Below, piece after piece: positions 25,592 through 35,238 of a stretch of DNA of 53,116 nucleotides. How positions within the stretch are numbered: position 1 is the first letter of the stretch; every line of letters begins with the position of its first letter. The stretch lies in contig WBUH01000011.1 in the NCBI GenBank assembly GCA_008933805.1, positions 1 to 53,116 on the forward strand, written 5' to 3'. The stretch is from Bacteroidota bacterium (lineage in GTDB: Bacteria > Bacteroidota > Bacteroidia > UBA8524). The notes beneath the pieces were generated by a model, which did no database searches, had not been told where the DNA came from, and saw only the letters and a list, made by a program, of their open reading frames with translations. A program made the translations under genes and the position numbers.

Positions 25592-26182
25592 TTATCCCAC
25601 TAAACTTTTTTTGCTGACGTTATACTGCAACCCTGTTTCCCCGTATCGGTTTTTGGTACATTCGGCGTAGTTATTAATAAAACTATTGTCCACTTTGTGA
25701 ACCATAATATTAATACCTGCATCGTAGAGGGGTTTAGTCCCCCCGCGTATTTTACCGCTGGTGGTACGTTGGAAAAGCACAATAAAAATGGTATCAGGAA
25801 AATCGTTCCTCAGCTTGTCAAATTCAGCACTGTCCACGTCGAGTTTTGTCCAACTATCTATAATTATTACATCAAACACTTTGGCCTTTTCCCTAACGTC
25901 CTTTAAAGAAGTTTCTTCACTAACGGAAAAGAGTTCGCGGCTGTGGGGTGTAAGCAGTTTTTCACGGTTTTTAATCACGATATTGGATTTCGACCCGATT
26001 TCCAACGCATAATAACCGATACTCATCCCCAAATCTGCAAACCCGTTTGCCAGTTGGAATGCGAATTGTGTTTTGCCTGCACCTTGGTCGCCCTCAAGGG
26101 TAATGGCCAGTTTATACCGTTCCAAATCTCCCAAAAACCTTCCCAAATCCCCTTTCAACCGAAAGGTGTCCTGTGCAGCCAT
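25592..26182 (-). CDS. RecA/RadA-fold ATPase
   Basis: 196 residues. The Walker A motif GDQGAGKTQ is at residues 31–39 and Walker B VIIIDSW at about 105–111. The following stretch IFIVLFQRTTSGKIRGGTKPLYDAGINIMVHK parallels the RadA/DnaB pattern (sensor Gln, then KxGxxxGxxxLxHxxD). It lacks the FtsK/HerA hallmarks of known DJR-virus packaging ATPases. It is the last gene of the late operon, 90 bp after the lysine-rich protein gene, in a gap containing nested CGGAC/GTCCG inverted repeats. A genome-handling motor or DNA-loading ATPase is plausible; packaging is only a hypothesis. Confidence 0.75.
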   Translation of the reverse strand: MAAQDTFRLKGDLGRFLGDLERYKLAITLEGDQGAGKTQFAFQLANGFADLGMSIGYYALEIGSKSNIVIKNREKLLTPHSRELFSVSEETSLKDVREKAKVFDVIIIDSWTKLDVDSAEFDKLRNDFPDTIFIVLFQRTTSGKIRGGTKPLYDAGINIMVHKVDNSFINNYAECTKNRYGETGLQYNVSKKSLVG

Positions 26183-26271
26183 AATATCATTAATGGGGGT
26201 AAACCCCGATATAGCATTTTTTCTTACGGGCGGACTATCCGTCGGACGTGTCCGCGGACTGTCCGCCCGAA

Positions 26272-26997
26272 CTACTTTTTTCCGTTAAGCCCCGATAAAT
26301 ATTGTACTTGTAATCTTGGCTTGGCATTTTTCACCGCCGCTTTGCACTTTGTCAAAAGGTCGTCTGCAATGTTTATGTTTCTGATTACCGTTACATCACC
26401 CGCCAACCCTGCCAATGCTGATTTCATGCGCTGTGCAATGGTGGTAAGGAGGGATTTTTGAGAAGACACATTGGTATTGGTTTTGGCCGTCTCAATCCGT
26501 TTAAGAAAGCTGCGGATGGCACTTACCTTTTTGTCTTTGCCCTTCATAGCAACAAAGGATTTTATCAGTTGCAGTTCAAGACTGTATTTCTTAACGTTTA
26601 CAAGGGCTTTGGGGGCTTTCTCTTTGATTACTTTGATTTTGGTTCTTACTTTGGCCTTTACCGCCTTTTTAGGCTTTTTGGATTTGGCGGCAACCTTATT
26701 GGTTTTACGGGGCGTTTTCTTTTTAGGCGGGGCGGGAGCTTTGCGTATAATACCCGGTGCTTTGCCTTTGGCCTGTTTCTTAACAGGGGTTTTGTCAATG
26801 CCTTTGTTTTCCTTCAGGTAGTTACTGACCCGTTCAATAGTGGCATCCACCATTTTCCTTACTTCGGGGTCGTTGTTGTAATATACCAGTGTTTTGCCCT
26901 CTTTGGTGGCATCCTTCACATATTCGTGGGCAGTACGCAGGTTTTCGGGCAATGCTGAAGGGTTGATACCCATTTTAAAATACGATTGTACGTTCAT
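26272..26997 (-). CDS. Lysine-rich, histone-H1-like basic protein
   Basis: 241 residues. Residues about 65–140 form a Lys/Ala/Pro-rich tract (repeated KKxxKA, RKAPAPPKKKTPRK, AKSKKPKKAVKAKVRTK), as in H1-like and viral condensing proteins. The N-terminus carries QSYFKMGINPSA (residues 4–15), nearly identical to a motif in the 599-residue protease candidate of the same operon. The C-terminal ~100 residues are helical and end VQYLSGLNGKK. It is separated by one base from the giant methyltransferase–helicase gene, so translational coupling is likely. Binding and condensing of element DNA inside a particle is the likely role, by inference. Confidence 0.7.
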   Translation of the reverse strand: MNVQSYFKMGINPSALPENLRTAHEYVKDATKEGKTLVYYNNDPEVRKMVDATIERVSNYLKENKGIDKTPVKKQAKGKAPGIIRKAPAPPKKKTPRKTNKVAAKSKKPKKAVKAKVRTKIKVIKEKAPKALVNVKKYSLELQLIKSFVAMKGKDKKVSAIRSFLKRIETAKTNTNVSSQKSLLTTIAQRMKSALAGLAGDVTVIRNINIADDLLTKCKAAVKNAKPRLQVQYLSGLNGKK

Positions 26998-26998
26998 A

Positions 26999-29900
26999 TT
27001 AAATAGCTAATAGTAGTTTAATTTTAAGTGCCCTTGCACGAAGTCGCAGGGCTTCCAACTCAGAGTAATCCAAATCGGGTTCGTTTTCAGGCTCATTGAC
27101 CTGTTGCATCAGTTTTAAGGGTTTCACCTCGTCAGTGCCTTTGTCCGCTTCAATTTCACCTTTAATCAGGTCTAATTGGTGGGGAGCGATAAACACACTG
27201 GCCTTAAAGCGTTCCTGTAACAGGGTAAGCACTTCTTTTAGTTGGTTGGGTGAAAACTCGGCTGTCATATATTCAGCCTGCTTATCAAACCTGCCGTTGT
27301 CCATTAAACGGTTGAGGTCTTGGTCAAGGAAAACATTACCGCTTATTTTACGGGAGGCGTGAATTTGTAGCAGGTAGTTATAGTTCCGTTTTTTTATCAG
27401 GCTGACCCCCATATCAGTTTCCATGCCGCCGCTTGGGGGCAGGGATGCGACGATAGGCAGTGCTTTTAATACAGGGACTTTGATAATTTTTTCACTGCCC
27501 GTAAAGTCAGGGGCTTCCCATCCGTAAGGCATAATTTTGCCTTTGCGCACCTTTCCTTCGCGGGTGGTAAAGGTGATTAACCGTCCTTTGTTTAAAAGCC
27601 CTTTGCCCGAATTATTCTCAGAATAACTCTGTAACAGATTGCCTGTGGCAATGTAAGCGATGCCCCGCTCAAGGGTGGCCGACTTGATGGCTATTTGCCA
27701 ATTTGTCTTCACATACTCCCAATCCCCTTGCTGGGTGTCGTTGCTCCGCCCCGCAATGGCTGCAATGTCGGTGTATTTACTTAAAGGGATATTGATGCGT
27801 TTACGACCGTTGGCAATGGCAAGCTGCAACACCATTTTACTGGGTAAAAAGAGTTTGGCTGCATTTTCATTCACGGCTATTCCCAACGAAACAGCCATAC
27901 TGTTTCCCGATGCAGGGTCGTAGGGGTCAATAGGGTATTCGAGTAACCTTCCGATGTGAAAAAAACCGAGCATTTTAAGTACGGTCGCGGATTGGTTTTT
28001 TAATCCTCCTACCACGCTGGCAAGTTTCTGCTTGCGTGCTTCTTCCAATTGGCGATATTGGGTTTGGTAGTCCCCTTGGGACGTTAAGAGGGCTATTCTT
28101 GTATCGTACTCTTTGTTTATCTCATTGGTCAGCCGCTGGATTTCATTTTCCACCCATTGGCTGTACTTCTCTTTGAGTGTTGATTTGATTTCGAGGGGTG
28201 TTTTGCCGTTGGTGGCCTGCATATACAAGTTGTCAAGCTCTGTTACCGTATAAGGCTTTTTAAGGACGTTTACCTCGCATTTTTCAAGATAGGTATTATT
28301 GCCAAAGGCACTTTTACCGCCTTTGCCTACAATCATAATTTTGCGTTCAAGGGTAACGGCCTTTAAGTCCACGTACTCGACCTCAAGGTCGTATTCATCA
28401 ATCTGTTTTAAGTAGTTGACCTCCTCGTTATAAGCGGCCAATACGTCTTTGTAAAAGGTTTCCTGCATTTGGGCGGACAATACCGCCACCCTGCCTGTTA
28501 CCCTATGGGCAGCATCGTCGGATGAATAGCGTGCATCCGTTTCCATTTTAGCGAGCTTTAAGGGGTCGTCTAACAGGTCGTTGATATTGCGGTTGTCTTT
28601 GAGGTATTGCACCACCACGTTATCCCCGATACGGTTTAAAAAGTCATCGGTACTGAGCATGGCCGCACTCTGCCGTTGGTTGCTGGAGGTGTTGGCATCC
28701 AAACTTTTAAGTTTGTTTTGCAGCATCATCATTAAGCGTTTTTCGGCGGGGATGGCTGAAAAAATGTAATCGTAAATGGGGGGCAGGATTTGGCCTGTGC
28801 GGTTGATACGCCCACGCTTCTGTACTTCGGTGCTGATATTCAGCTCTGCCTGCAAAAGCAGCATCACCCGTTGCTTTACTCTTGAGGCGGGTACTTTCTT
28901 AGTCGGCAATGCGTGGGCACTTGCCCCTGTGGAGCCGCTTTGGTTGATTAACAGCACGTCCGCTTCATTGTCATTAAACCGTCGGAAAGCATCGTTGGTA
29001 TTTTCGCGTTTGCGGGCGACCACCGTTCCGATATAACGGGTGGGGGCGGGTTTGGGTGCATTATTGTTGGCGGCTTTTCCCAAACCGTTTAATCCGTGAT
29101 GCCCTTCGTTTTTTATTATTTGTTTAATTTCAACAGGTTCCCAATAAAAGTCAAGCTCTACGGTACTAATCCCCTTTTTGATGGACAAGAGTTCTTCAAG
29201 GGAAGTATAACCGTATTCAGCACTTTCCCAATCGCCGTTCAGGACGGCAAAACCGTACAACAGGTCGTCACCGTCAAAGCCATTAATGTACCAGTCGCTA
29301 CCCCCGAAAAAGTAATGCAGGTAAGCCGTATCGTTGTTTTTTCTGTAATTGGAGCGGGCTTTGTCGGCTAATTCGTTTAATTCTGCCACCACCTCCGCTA
29401 ATTCATCGTTGCCCATTATTGCCTTTTGCTGGTTTTGGGGCATCAGTTTTTTAAGGTTCGCATTCAGGTCGGAGGGTTGAAGGGCTTTACCATTCGATTT
29501 AGCGTTGTTCTCAAACTGTACTTCGGGCAATGCTTCGTTTGCTTTTGCGGGGGTGAGCAGCAATTCATACTTACGTCCGGTTACTTCGGCAACGCTGTAC
29601 CCTGCCGCCTGTATTTTTTGTTTGATAAGGTCAATCGGACTGATAACAATCCCCGAAGTAATGGTGCGTATCCGTTCGGCTATCTTTTCATACTCCCGTT
29701 GGGCTTCAAAGGAAAACGTTGTAATGTCAAACTTCTTATAGTTTACCTTCCCTGTTTCGGTGCGTTCTGAATAGCGCAATATCCCGTCCAAACCTTTCAT
29801 TAATACAGTGGCAAAGTCCGCATTGATGCGGCTGCCTTCTTTTATTCCCGAACCGTCCGCCTCTTGCATAGATTCTAAGAAGCTGCCCATTGTATTTGAA

Positions 29901-32191
29901 AAGGCAATCACGGGTTTTTTGCCTTCCTTTAAGCGCATAATGGCACGGTCGGCCACATCGCCCGCTTTGATGGAAAACAACATTTGGTTGACCACTTGGA
30001 ATATTTTTGAAAAGTAGGGGGTATTGTCCACCCCTGCTCTGGCCGTGCCTTTGCGGGTCTCTATCTCTGTGCCTGTGTTGGAAAGGGCGGCTATCATATC
30101 CAACTTGTAAATTTCAGGCTGTATGTAGTTCAACTGAAAAGCAATGATAGCCCGCAAAATTTCGGTGATGTTATCGGCAATGGCTCTGTGTTCGTCGGCC
30201 TTGTCCTCAAGGGTGATGTAATTTACTTCAATACCTTCATAAGTGCGTTCCCTTCGTAGCATTTGCCCGTATTCCACCAATTGGGAGGATAGGATTTCCT
30301 GCAAGGCGATACCGCCTTTTTCTATCCCGTCCACCAATGCCTGTGTACTCATATTGGCTTCGCTGATAGCGGTTTTTAAGGCGTATATAGGCAGGTTATC
30401 GGGGCGTTTGGCAAAGGTGGCACTTAAAAACACCACCGATATAGTAGGGGCGATAATGTATTGCAGCATTATCCCTGTTTTACTTTCCCCGCTGGCGTTG
30501 TGGGCTTCGTCCATGATAAACACGTTATCGGGGGCTAAGGCACGGACAAATTGCTGTTTGGCGGAAAGTTTTAAATGGGCATTTGTCCCTGTATAGTTGA
30601 TTTCCCCGCCGTTAAGCTGGCTGTAAGTGAGCATCACATAATCGTACTTGGGGGGCAGTTTGCCCGAAGCGATGATTTTGTTTTGTTCTTGCGCCAACGG
30701 CGGCTCATACACCACCTTGCCGTCTTCATCCTTTACCTGAGTTTTGCTTTCTTTGGTGTTAAGGATAAAGGGATTGAGCGATGCGCTGCCGATGGCGGAA
30801 AGGTCGCGGTACAAATCAGAGAATAAATTGGGCTTTTCGGTAATGAAAACGGGTTTTTTACCGTGCTTTACCGCATAGCGTATCATCGCTGCGGCTACCC
30901 TGCCTTTGCCTATCCCTGTTTGGTCGCCGATAATAATGCCTTGGTTGCGCTGCTCAACGTTGAAAATAGATAAGGCAACCGCGTCGGTTTGTTCGGCACT
31001 TAACGCATGGGTAAGTTCTTGGGCGGTTTTATACCCTAACTTCTTACGGACAAATTCGTCCACATCCCCTACGGCCTGTTTTAGCAGTTCCAATGCCTGC
31101 TGTATTTCCGTGCCCATACTGTCGGGGGTATCTACATTCAGCCGTTTGTTTTTAGAAGCGGGGATATAGGGCATCCCTAAGCCGTTGTCTAAAAGCAGTT
31201 TTATTTTTTTGGCCTGTGCTTTGAGCCTTGTAAGTTCGTCGTTGGTGTGCATTGCTGAATCGGAGTTTTGTAATTGGGTGATGCGCCCGTACAGCTCCTC
31301 AAAAGAATTAATAGCTGTATCGGTGGATTTTTTAAGGGGGGCAACCCCTTCGGGTTGGGCTTTTCTGCCGTTTATCAAAATCAATCGGCTGTTAAACCCT
31401 GTCCCCTGACGGGAATAGAGGGCTTTACCATTGATTAATAAAATATCTTCAACGTGGTAAAAGTGGTAGAGGAAGTTGAGGAAAATGCGGTTTTTGCCGG
31501 ATTGCACCCTGCCGAAATTGTCCCAACGGGTATGACCACCGATAATAATGGCAGCTTTGCCACTATCATTCATGGCAGCCAGTGCATTAATGGCTAACAG
31601 GTGGTCGAGGTCGTAAATGAGATACCCTTCTCTTTTTACGGGGGCGGGCAACGTGCCGAAGGGCGGGTTAGTAAGCACCGCATCATACTTTTGGGGCAAT
31701 ACCCATTCTTGGGCATCTATTCGGTAAATTTCCCCGTACTTTTCTTGGGCAAGGTTGTCCAGCCGAACAGGGTCTAATTCGTTAACGGTAAAGTGTTCGG
31801 GCTGCCCCGCAATGGTAAGCATCCCGTTTCCTGCGGTGGGTTCTAAGTAAGTGCCTTTTTTATCAATGCCGCAATACCGTCCCATTAAATACGCAATGGG
31901 GGCGGGGGTCGAATATTGCTGCAACAAAATACTCTGTGAGGTGCGGTGGGAAAGGTTGTTTTGCCGCTGGTAAAGGGCAACGATTTGCTCAAACGCTTCT
32001 TTTTGCGTTGCGCCTTTTTGGTGGGCAAGTTTTCTTGCAATACCTACTAAAGCCAGTTCGGTCAGTTCTTTGATTAAATTTTTGTCCTGAATACCGAATT
32101 GCCCTGCAAGGGTATTGACTTCTTTGTTGGTAAGCCGCTCCCCTGAATGCAGCCGTTTGGCAATGGCCATCACAAACCCTTTTTTATTCAT
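26999..32191 (-). CDS. Giant N6-methyltransferase–SF2 helicase (DarB / strawberry-notch-like)
   Basis: 1730 residues. The adenine-methyltransferase domain has motif I YLEPTAGNGML (about 115–125) and catalytic NPPFG (175–179). An SF2 helicase follows with Walker A GDQTGIGKGR (about 422–431), DEAH (561–564) and SAT (590–592). LLINQSGSTGASAHA near residue 1130 is typical of the strawberry-notch helicase C-terminal part, and long coiled regions follow. The architecture matches phage P1 DarB, a virion-packaged protein that protects incoming DNA from type I restriction, and similar large proteins on mobile elements. It lies within the late operon between the muramidase and the lysine-rich protein, which supports packaging in a particle. 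A HGLNGLGK segment near residue 1075 resembles NG motifs in other operon products. Confidence 0.82.
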   Translation of the reverse strand: MNKKGFVMAIAKRLHSGERLTNKEVNTLAGQFGIQDKNLIKELTELALVGIARKLAHQKGATQKEAFEQIVALYQRQNNLSHRTSQSILLQQYSTPAPIAYLMGRYCGIDKKGTYLEPTAGNGMLTIAGQPEHFTVNELDPVRLDNLAQEKYGEIYRIDAQEWVLPQKYDAVLTNPPFGTLPAPVKREGYLIYDLDHLLAINALAAMNDSGKAAIIIGGHTRWDNFGRVQSGKNRIFLNFLYHFYHVEDILLINGKALYSRQGTGFNSRLILINGRKAQPEGVAPLKKSTDTAINSFEELYGRITQLQNSDSAMHTNDELTRLKAQAKKIKLLLDNGLGMPYIPASKNKRLNVDTPDSMGTEIQQALELLKQAVGDVDEFVRKKLGYKTAQELTHALSAEQTDAVALSIFNVEQRNQGIIIGDQTGIGKGRVAAAMIRYAVKHGKKPVFITEKPNLFSDLYRDLSAIGSASLNPFILNTKESKTQVKDEDGKVVYEPPLAQEQNKIIASGKLPPKYDYVMLTYSQLNGGEINYTGTNAHLKLSAKQQFVRALAPDNVFIMDEAHNASGESKTGIMLQYIIAPTISVVFLSATFAKRPDNLPIYALKTAISEANMSTQALVDGIEKGGIALQEILSSQLVEYGQMLRRERTYEGIEVNYITLEDKADEHRAIADNITEILRAIIAFQLNYIQPEIYKLDMIAALSNTGTEIETRKGTARAGVDNTPYFSKIFQVVNQMLFSIKAGDVADRAIMRLKEGKKPVIAFSNTMGSFLESMQEADGSGIKEGSRINADFATVLMKGLDGILRYSERTETGKVNYKKFDITTFSFEAQREYEKIAERIRTITSGIVISPIDLIKQKIQAAGYSVAEVTGRKYELLLTPAKANEALPEVQFENNAKSNGKALQPSDLNANLKKLMPQNQQKAIMGNDELAEVVAELNELADKARSNYRKNNDTAYLHYFFGGSDWYINGFDGDDLLYGFAVLNGDWESAEYGYTSLEELLSIKKGISTVELDFYWEPVEIKQIIKNEGHHGLNGLGKAANNNAPKPAPTRYIGTVVARKRENTNDAFRRFNDNEADVLLINQSGSTGASAHALPTKKVPASRVKQRVMLLLQAELNISTEVQKRGRINRTGQILPPIYDYIFSAIPAEKRLMMMLQNKLKSLDANTSSNQRQSAAMLSTDDFLNRIGDNVVVQYLKDNRNINDLLDDPLKLAKMETDARYSSDDAAHRVTGRVAVLSAQMQETFYKDVLAAYNEEVNYLKQIDEYDLEVEYVDLKAVTLERKIMIVGKGGKSAFGNNTYLEKCEVNVLKKPYTVTELDNLYMQATNGKTPLEIKSTLKEKYSQWVENEIQRLTNEINKEYDTRIALLTSQGDYQTQYRQLEEARKQKLASVVGGLKNQSATVLKMLGFFHIGRLLEYPIDPYDPASGNSMAVSLGIAVNENAAKLFLPSKMVLQLAIANGRKRINIPLSKYTDIAAIAGRSNDTQQGDWEYVKTNWQIAIKSATLERGIAYIATGNLLQSYSENNSGKGLLNKGRLITFTTREGKVRKGKIMPYGWEAPDFTGSEKIIKVPVLKALPIVASLPPSGGMETDMGVSLIKKRNYNYLLQIHASRKISGNVFLDQDLNRLMDNGRFDKQAEYMTAEFSPNQLKEVLTLLQERFKASVFIAPHQLDLIKGEIEADKGTDEVKPLKLMQQVNEPENEPDLDYSELEALRLRARALKIKLLLAI

Positions 32192-32198
32192 GGGTGGT

Positions 32199-32828
32199 TT
32201 ACTTTTTTTTCTGTTTAATCTTTTTATACACCGCCCTTGCTACTAATGCCAATGCAATCGCACTGACTAAACTAACCCCTACAACGGCGTTGTTAAGGTT
32301 GTATTTAGCGACCACTTGGGTGAGGGACAGCATTTTACCGTTGCCCCTCCATACGCGGTTTTCCCATCCGTTTTTGTTGGCTTGGTAATTGGATAGGCTG
32401 CGTAAATAGGCCAGCCTGCGTTGTACCAAAAGGTCAAAAAGTCTGGGGTTGGCTTGGTTGTCTTTGTTGATTAGGCCGGCACGTTGGGCATAAGTGCCTG
32501 TTTTGTACCCCAAGCTGCTATACCCTCCACCGCCCCAAACTGAGTCGGCAAGCAGCATCTTTATTGCGGGGTTGTTTACTTTGTCAATTCCGTAGAACTT
32601 CCAGTAAATTTCATAGGCTACCCGTTTGGCTTGGGCTTCGGTAAGCTGTCGAAGGGTGGTTTCGTTGCCTGGTATCCCGAACAATTTGGGTGCCCATTCC
32701 CGCCATACGGCAATGGTTACCCCTCGGTTGGTCAAACCGCCGGGGTCGTCGCGCAAGGGTCGGTCAGCAATACCCCCTTCCCATTCCTTGAGTATGTACT
32801 CGTTCCATAATTCAAAAACGGCGTCCAT
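32199..32828 (-). CDS. GH108-type muramidase with C-terminal membrane anchor
   Basis: 209 residues. The N-terminal part EWEGGIADRPLRDDPGGLTNRGVTIAVWREW holds the EGG catalytic Glu and the DPGGxTxxG signature of glycoside hydrolase 108 (N-acetylmuramidase). The second part resembles the peptidoglycan-binding region that usually follows. The last ~30 residues (NAVVGVSLVSAIALALVARAVYKKIKQKKK) form a single TM helix with a basic tail, which is unusual for phage endolysins and fits a virion-membrane or inner-membrane anchored lysin used at entry or exit. It is flanked by genes at 3–7 bp spacing. Confidence 0.85.
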   Translation of the reverse strand: MDAVFELWNEYILKEWEGGIADRPLRDDPGGLTNRGVTIAVWREWAPKLFGIPGNETTLRQLTEAQAKRVAYEIYWKFYGIDKVNNPAIKMLLADSVWGGGGYSSLGYKTGTYAQRAGLINKDNQANPRLFDLLVQRRLAYLRSLSNYQANKNGWENRVWRGNGKMLSLTQVVAKYNLNNAVVGVSLVSAIALALVARAVYKKIKQKKK

Positions 32829-32831
32829 CGG

Positions 32832-33773
32832 CTATAATACATTGGCTAAAGTAGGATGGGTAAATGATGTAAGCCCTTGTAATGATGGGTTGTAAGGGGC
32901 ATCGGTCAGCCGTGAAGGGGCGAGCCATACTTCGCGGTTCAGCAGCGGGTTGGGGGCATTGGTAAACAATTGGGGGTGGGTGATTTTAACCTTTATTAAG
33001 GGCACTTGTCCCAATTTATCGGGTTCGGTCAGGCGCATCACATCCGAAATTGTCCCCAAAGGGCGGATGGCATCCGAAGGGCGTACATAAAAATCCCCCG
33101 ATTGGCCTTTTTTAGCCCGCCAAGAGTTAATATCCCACCACCCGTTGTCTAAGTACCCTATGTTTTCTTTGCCCGTGTAAGTGGAATAAACGGGTCGGCC
33201 AATGGCAAGGCGGGGATTGGGGTATTTTACTTTCCCCAAATTTGCACCCATCCATTGGTTGAGGTAGTTTACATAAGCGGTATTATCAGGCTTTTGGGTA
33301 GGGCTTTGCCACAATCCCGTGGGCTTAAAAATTTCCCGCATCCGCTCCAAATGCTCTTTGGTCAATATGTTGTCGAACCATTCAAACAAGGTGCCCCCGT
33401 CGGGCAAACTAATCAGGTTGAATATTTTTAAGCTGCGCACACCAAAGTCCTTCACTACCTGTTTTAACTCCTCAGCGTTCAGCCCGCTGACTATGGAAAA
33501 CAAGGCGGATGAATTGTAAGTGAAGATGTTGGCAACGGGAATACGCTTTGACAATTCGTTGTATAGTTGGTCGGCAGCGGACTTGTATTTGAAACTGTCG
33601 TTGGCCAGCTTCTTGGTGTCCACTGCAATACGTTTTACCTGTTCTTCCTGAAACTCGTCCGTGCCGGGGGTAGTGGCCAGCTCTTTTTTCTTAAAGAAGT
33701 TAAAAACCGCCCAGCCGCCCAATAAGGCGGCAAGGCCGATACCGATGTCCTTTATCCCTTGTGAGTTCATCAA
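32832..33773 (-). CDS. Late-operon protein with N-terminal membrane segment
   Basis: 313 residues of no recognised family. A single hydrophobic helix lies near the N-terminus (IGIGLAALLGGWAVFNFF, about residues 9–26), followed by KKK. A helical linker follows, then a mixed domain with many Trp/Tyr/Pro (GYLDNGWWDINSWRAKKG). A short N-tail, one TM helix and a large soluble domain is a common layout of minor proteins of membrane-containing virions. Its start abuts the stop of the 66-residue gene, and its stop is 3 bp before the muramidase start. The role is unknown. Confidence 0.65.
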   Translation of the reverse strand: MMNSQGIKDIGIGLAALLGGWAVFNFFKKKELATTPGTDEFQEEQVKRIAVDTKKLANDSFKYKSAADQLYNELSKRIPVANIFTYNSSALFSIVSGLNAEELKQVVKDFGVRSLKIFNLISLPDGGTLFEWFDNILTKEHLERMREIFKPTGLWQSPTQKPDNTAYVNYLNQWMGANLGKVKYPNPRLAIGRPVYSTYTGKENIGYLDNGWWDINSWRAKKGQSGDFYVRPSDAIRPLGTISDVMRLTEPDKLGQVPLIKVKITHPQLFTNAPNPLLNREVWLAPSRLTDAPYNPSLQGLTSFTHPTLANVL

Positions 33774-33974
33774 TTACTTTTTAATGCCGAGGGCAAAACG
33801 GATTTTACCCTGATTGTTCATGATTTTTTCCTCCACGTTGGGGGCTTTTGCCCATTCTGCCAATACTGCAAGGGCGTTATTGGAGAAGCCGTCTGATAAA
33901 GATTGTAATGACCGTGCGCGGTTGTTTTGTGCAACAAGGTCGGTTTCTTTGGTGTTGATGATGAGTTGTGCCAT
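33774..33974 (-). CDS. Small late-operon protein
   Basis: 66 residues (starting MAQLIINTKETDLVAQNNRARSL) with no TM helix and no recognised family; helical with basic ends. The start directly follows a GT/AC-rich spacer and the stop touches the next gene's start, so it is translated as part of the late operon. It may be a small structural or assembly protein. Confidence 0.55.
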   Translation of the reverse strand: MAQLIINTKETDLVAQNNRARSLQSLSDGFSNNALAVLAEWAKAPNVEEKIMNNQGKIRFALGIKK

Positions 33975-34147
33975 TTTTTAGGGGTTAGTGATTAGGGGTT
34001 GGGGATTGGGGATTGGTGGTTTGTGGTCAGTGGTCGGTAGTATTGCTATTGGCGGTTGGCCTTTAGCTGTTAGCTTCTCTTTGCTAAGGGCTAATAACCC
34101 AAAGCCTAAAACTGACTACTGACAGCCGACTACTGACAACTGTCCGT
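33975..34147. repeat. Low-complexity inverted spacer in the late operon
   Basis: GGTTAGTGATTAGGGG-type G/T-rich sequence is followed by ACTGACTACTGACAG-type A/C-rich sequence. The two halves are imperfect inverted repeats able to form a long hairpin. Similar spacers lie at 36423–36540 and 37909–37986. Confidence 0.65.
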
Positions 34148-34969
34148 TTACAGCGGTGGAGTATTGACCGTTGACTGTTGAGTACCTTCGGTAGGTGTAT
34201 TCATCCAGTTGTAGATGTATTTGGCCATTTCCTTGTCTTGGGTAAGTTTATCAAGGGCAAGGGCTACGTAAGCAAAATGCTCTCGGTCGTTGGTGGCCAT
34301 TTGAACCAGTTGGTGGGTAGCGTCGGTGATGGCCTTTTGGATTTCAGGGTCGTTGACCGTTTCAATACCGTTGGTTTTACCTCCTGAATTGAAACTATCC
34401 ACGATTTTATCCAACAGGGTTTGCAAATAGGGGTTCTTCTCAATGGTATCGGCAAAACCGTCCAAGCCTGTTTTTGAGGCTTTTTCCATGTCCAATTCCC
34501 GTTTTTGCAATTCCACCTCTTTTTTCATGTCGGCCAGTTGCAAATCGTTCTTTACGCGGTTCAGCTCGCGGGTAGCCTCGTCTAATTCGGTGCGCAGCTT
34601 ACGGTTTTTGTCGGCTTCTTCGTTGTACCATTTTTCGTACTGTTTGGCCAAAAGGGCTTCGTGACCGGTATATACCAACCCCTGAAAAGCACCGCCGAGC
34701 GGTACTCCGTGCGTTATGGGGGCGGGGGTGGTTGCGCTGCCGTTGTTGGTGTAATCAAACTGTCCTTCTTTGATAAAAGAGGTACCGTTAGCTTTGAAAT
34801 ACTCTACGGAGCATTTGCCGATACCCAATTGGGACAGTACACTTTGTACATAGCTTTCAGGGGTTTGCCCTGACTGTATAATTTCTTCATACTTCTTGCG
34901 GGGGGTGATGGGTTTTCCGTTCACTGCCACACGAAGGGCTTTGCCGTAGCTGATTTGTTGAAAGTTCAT
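34148..34969 (-). CDS. Coiled-coil late-operon protein
   Basis: 273 residues. An N-terminal globular part (about 1–75) is followed by a Gly/Thr/Ala-rich stretch and then a long coiled coil (about 105–165: KNRKLRTELDEATRELNRVKNDLQLADMKKEVELQKRELDME). A helical C-terminus ends with a Gln/Thr-rich tail. The stop is preceded by TEGTQQSTVNT. It overlaps the upstream 90-residue gene by 4 bp (ATGA), showing translational coupling. It is likely a structural or assembly protein; it is too short for a tail tape measure and has no TM helices. Confidence 0.65.
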   Translation of the reverse strand: MNFQQISYGKALRVAVNGKPITPRKKYEEIIQSGQTPESYVQSVLSQLGIGKCSVEYFKANGTSFIKEGQFDYTNNGSATTPAPITHGVPLGGAFQGLVYTGHEALLAKQYEKWYNEEADKNRKLRTELDEATRELNRVKNDLQLADMKKEVELQKRELDMEKASKTGLDGFADTIEKNPYLQTLLDKIVDSFNSGGKTNGIETVNDPEIQKAITDATHQLVQMATNDREHFAYVALALDKLTQDKEMAKYIYNWMNTPTEGTQQSTVNTPPL

Positions 34970-35238
34970 GGGCGGTCTTGTTTATTTTGCAGTGAAACCT
35001 GTATCTCTATCAGCTTGTCGTAAATGGCTTGGTTGGATTGCTTCAGCTCGCGGTAATGCTCCTCTTCGGTGCGCCGTGTTTCTTCCAATCGGCGTTCGGT
35101 TTCCGATATGGCAGTGTCCTGCCGTGCTACCGATATTTTCATGTCCACCCATGCTCCCCCGCACAGGGTTACTGTGGAGGTAACAATAGTGATGGCTTGT
35201 TTTAAGGTGAGTTGTTTATCAAACATGGTATTAGTCAA
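34966..35238 (-). CDS. Small membrane-anchored coiled-coil protein
   Basis: 90 residues. A hydrophobic segment at about residues 10–30 (LKQAITIVTSTVTLCGGAWVDM) is followed by a charged coiled coil (TERRLEETRRTEEEHYRELKQSNQAIYDKLIEIQ). The layout resembles small phage holin-like or spanin-like proteins and also virion membrane proteins. It overlaps both neighbours by 4–8 bp, so it is tightly coupled in the late operon. Confidence 0.6.
   Translation of the reverse strand: MTNTMFDKQLTLKQAITIVTSTVTLCGGAWVDMKISVARQDTAISETERRLEETRRTEEEHYRELKQSNQAIYDKLIEIQVSLQNKQDRP

Noticed and set aside
25592-26182. Reading the small ATPase as a typical double-jelly-roll virus packaging ATPase
   Set aside because: Its motifs follow RecA/RadA (Walker B DSW, sensor Gln, KxGxxxG), not FtsK/HerA, so I keep only the fold-level call.
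28611-33850. CCACGTTGG/CACCACGTTATC words in the late operon as further palindrome copies
   Set aside because: They match only the central half of the 16-mer and lack the CAACAAC/GTTGTTG arms.
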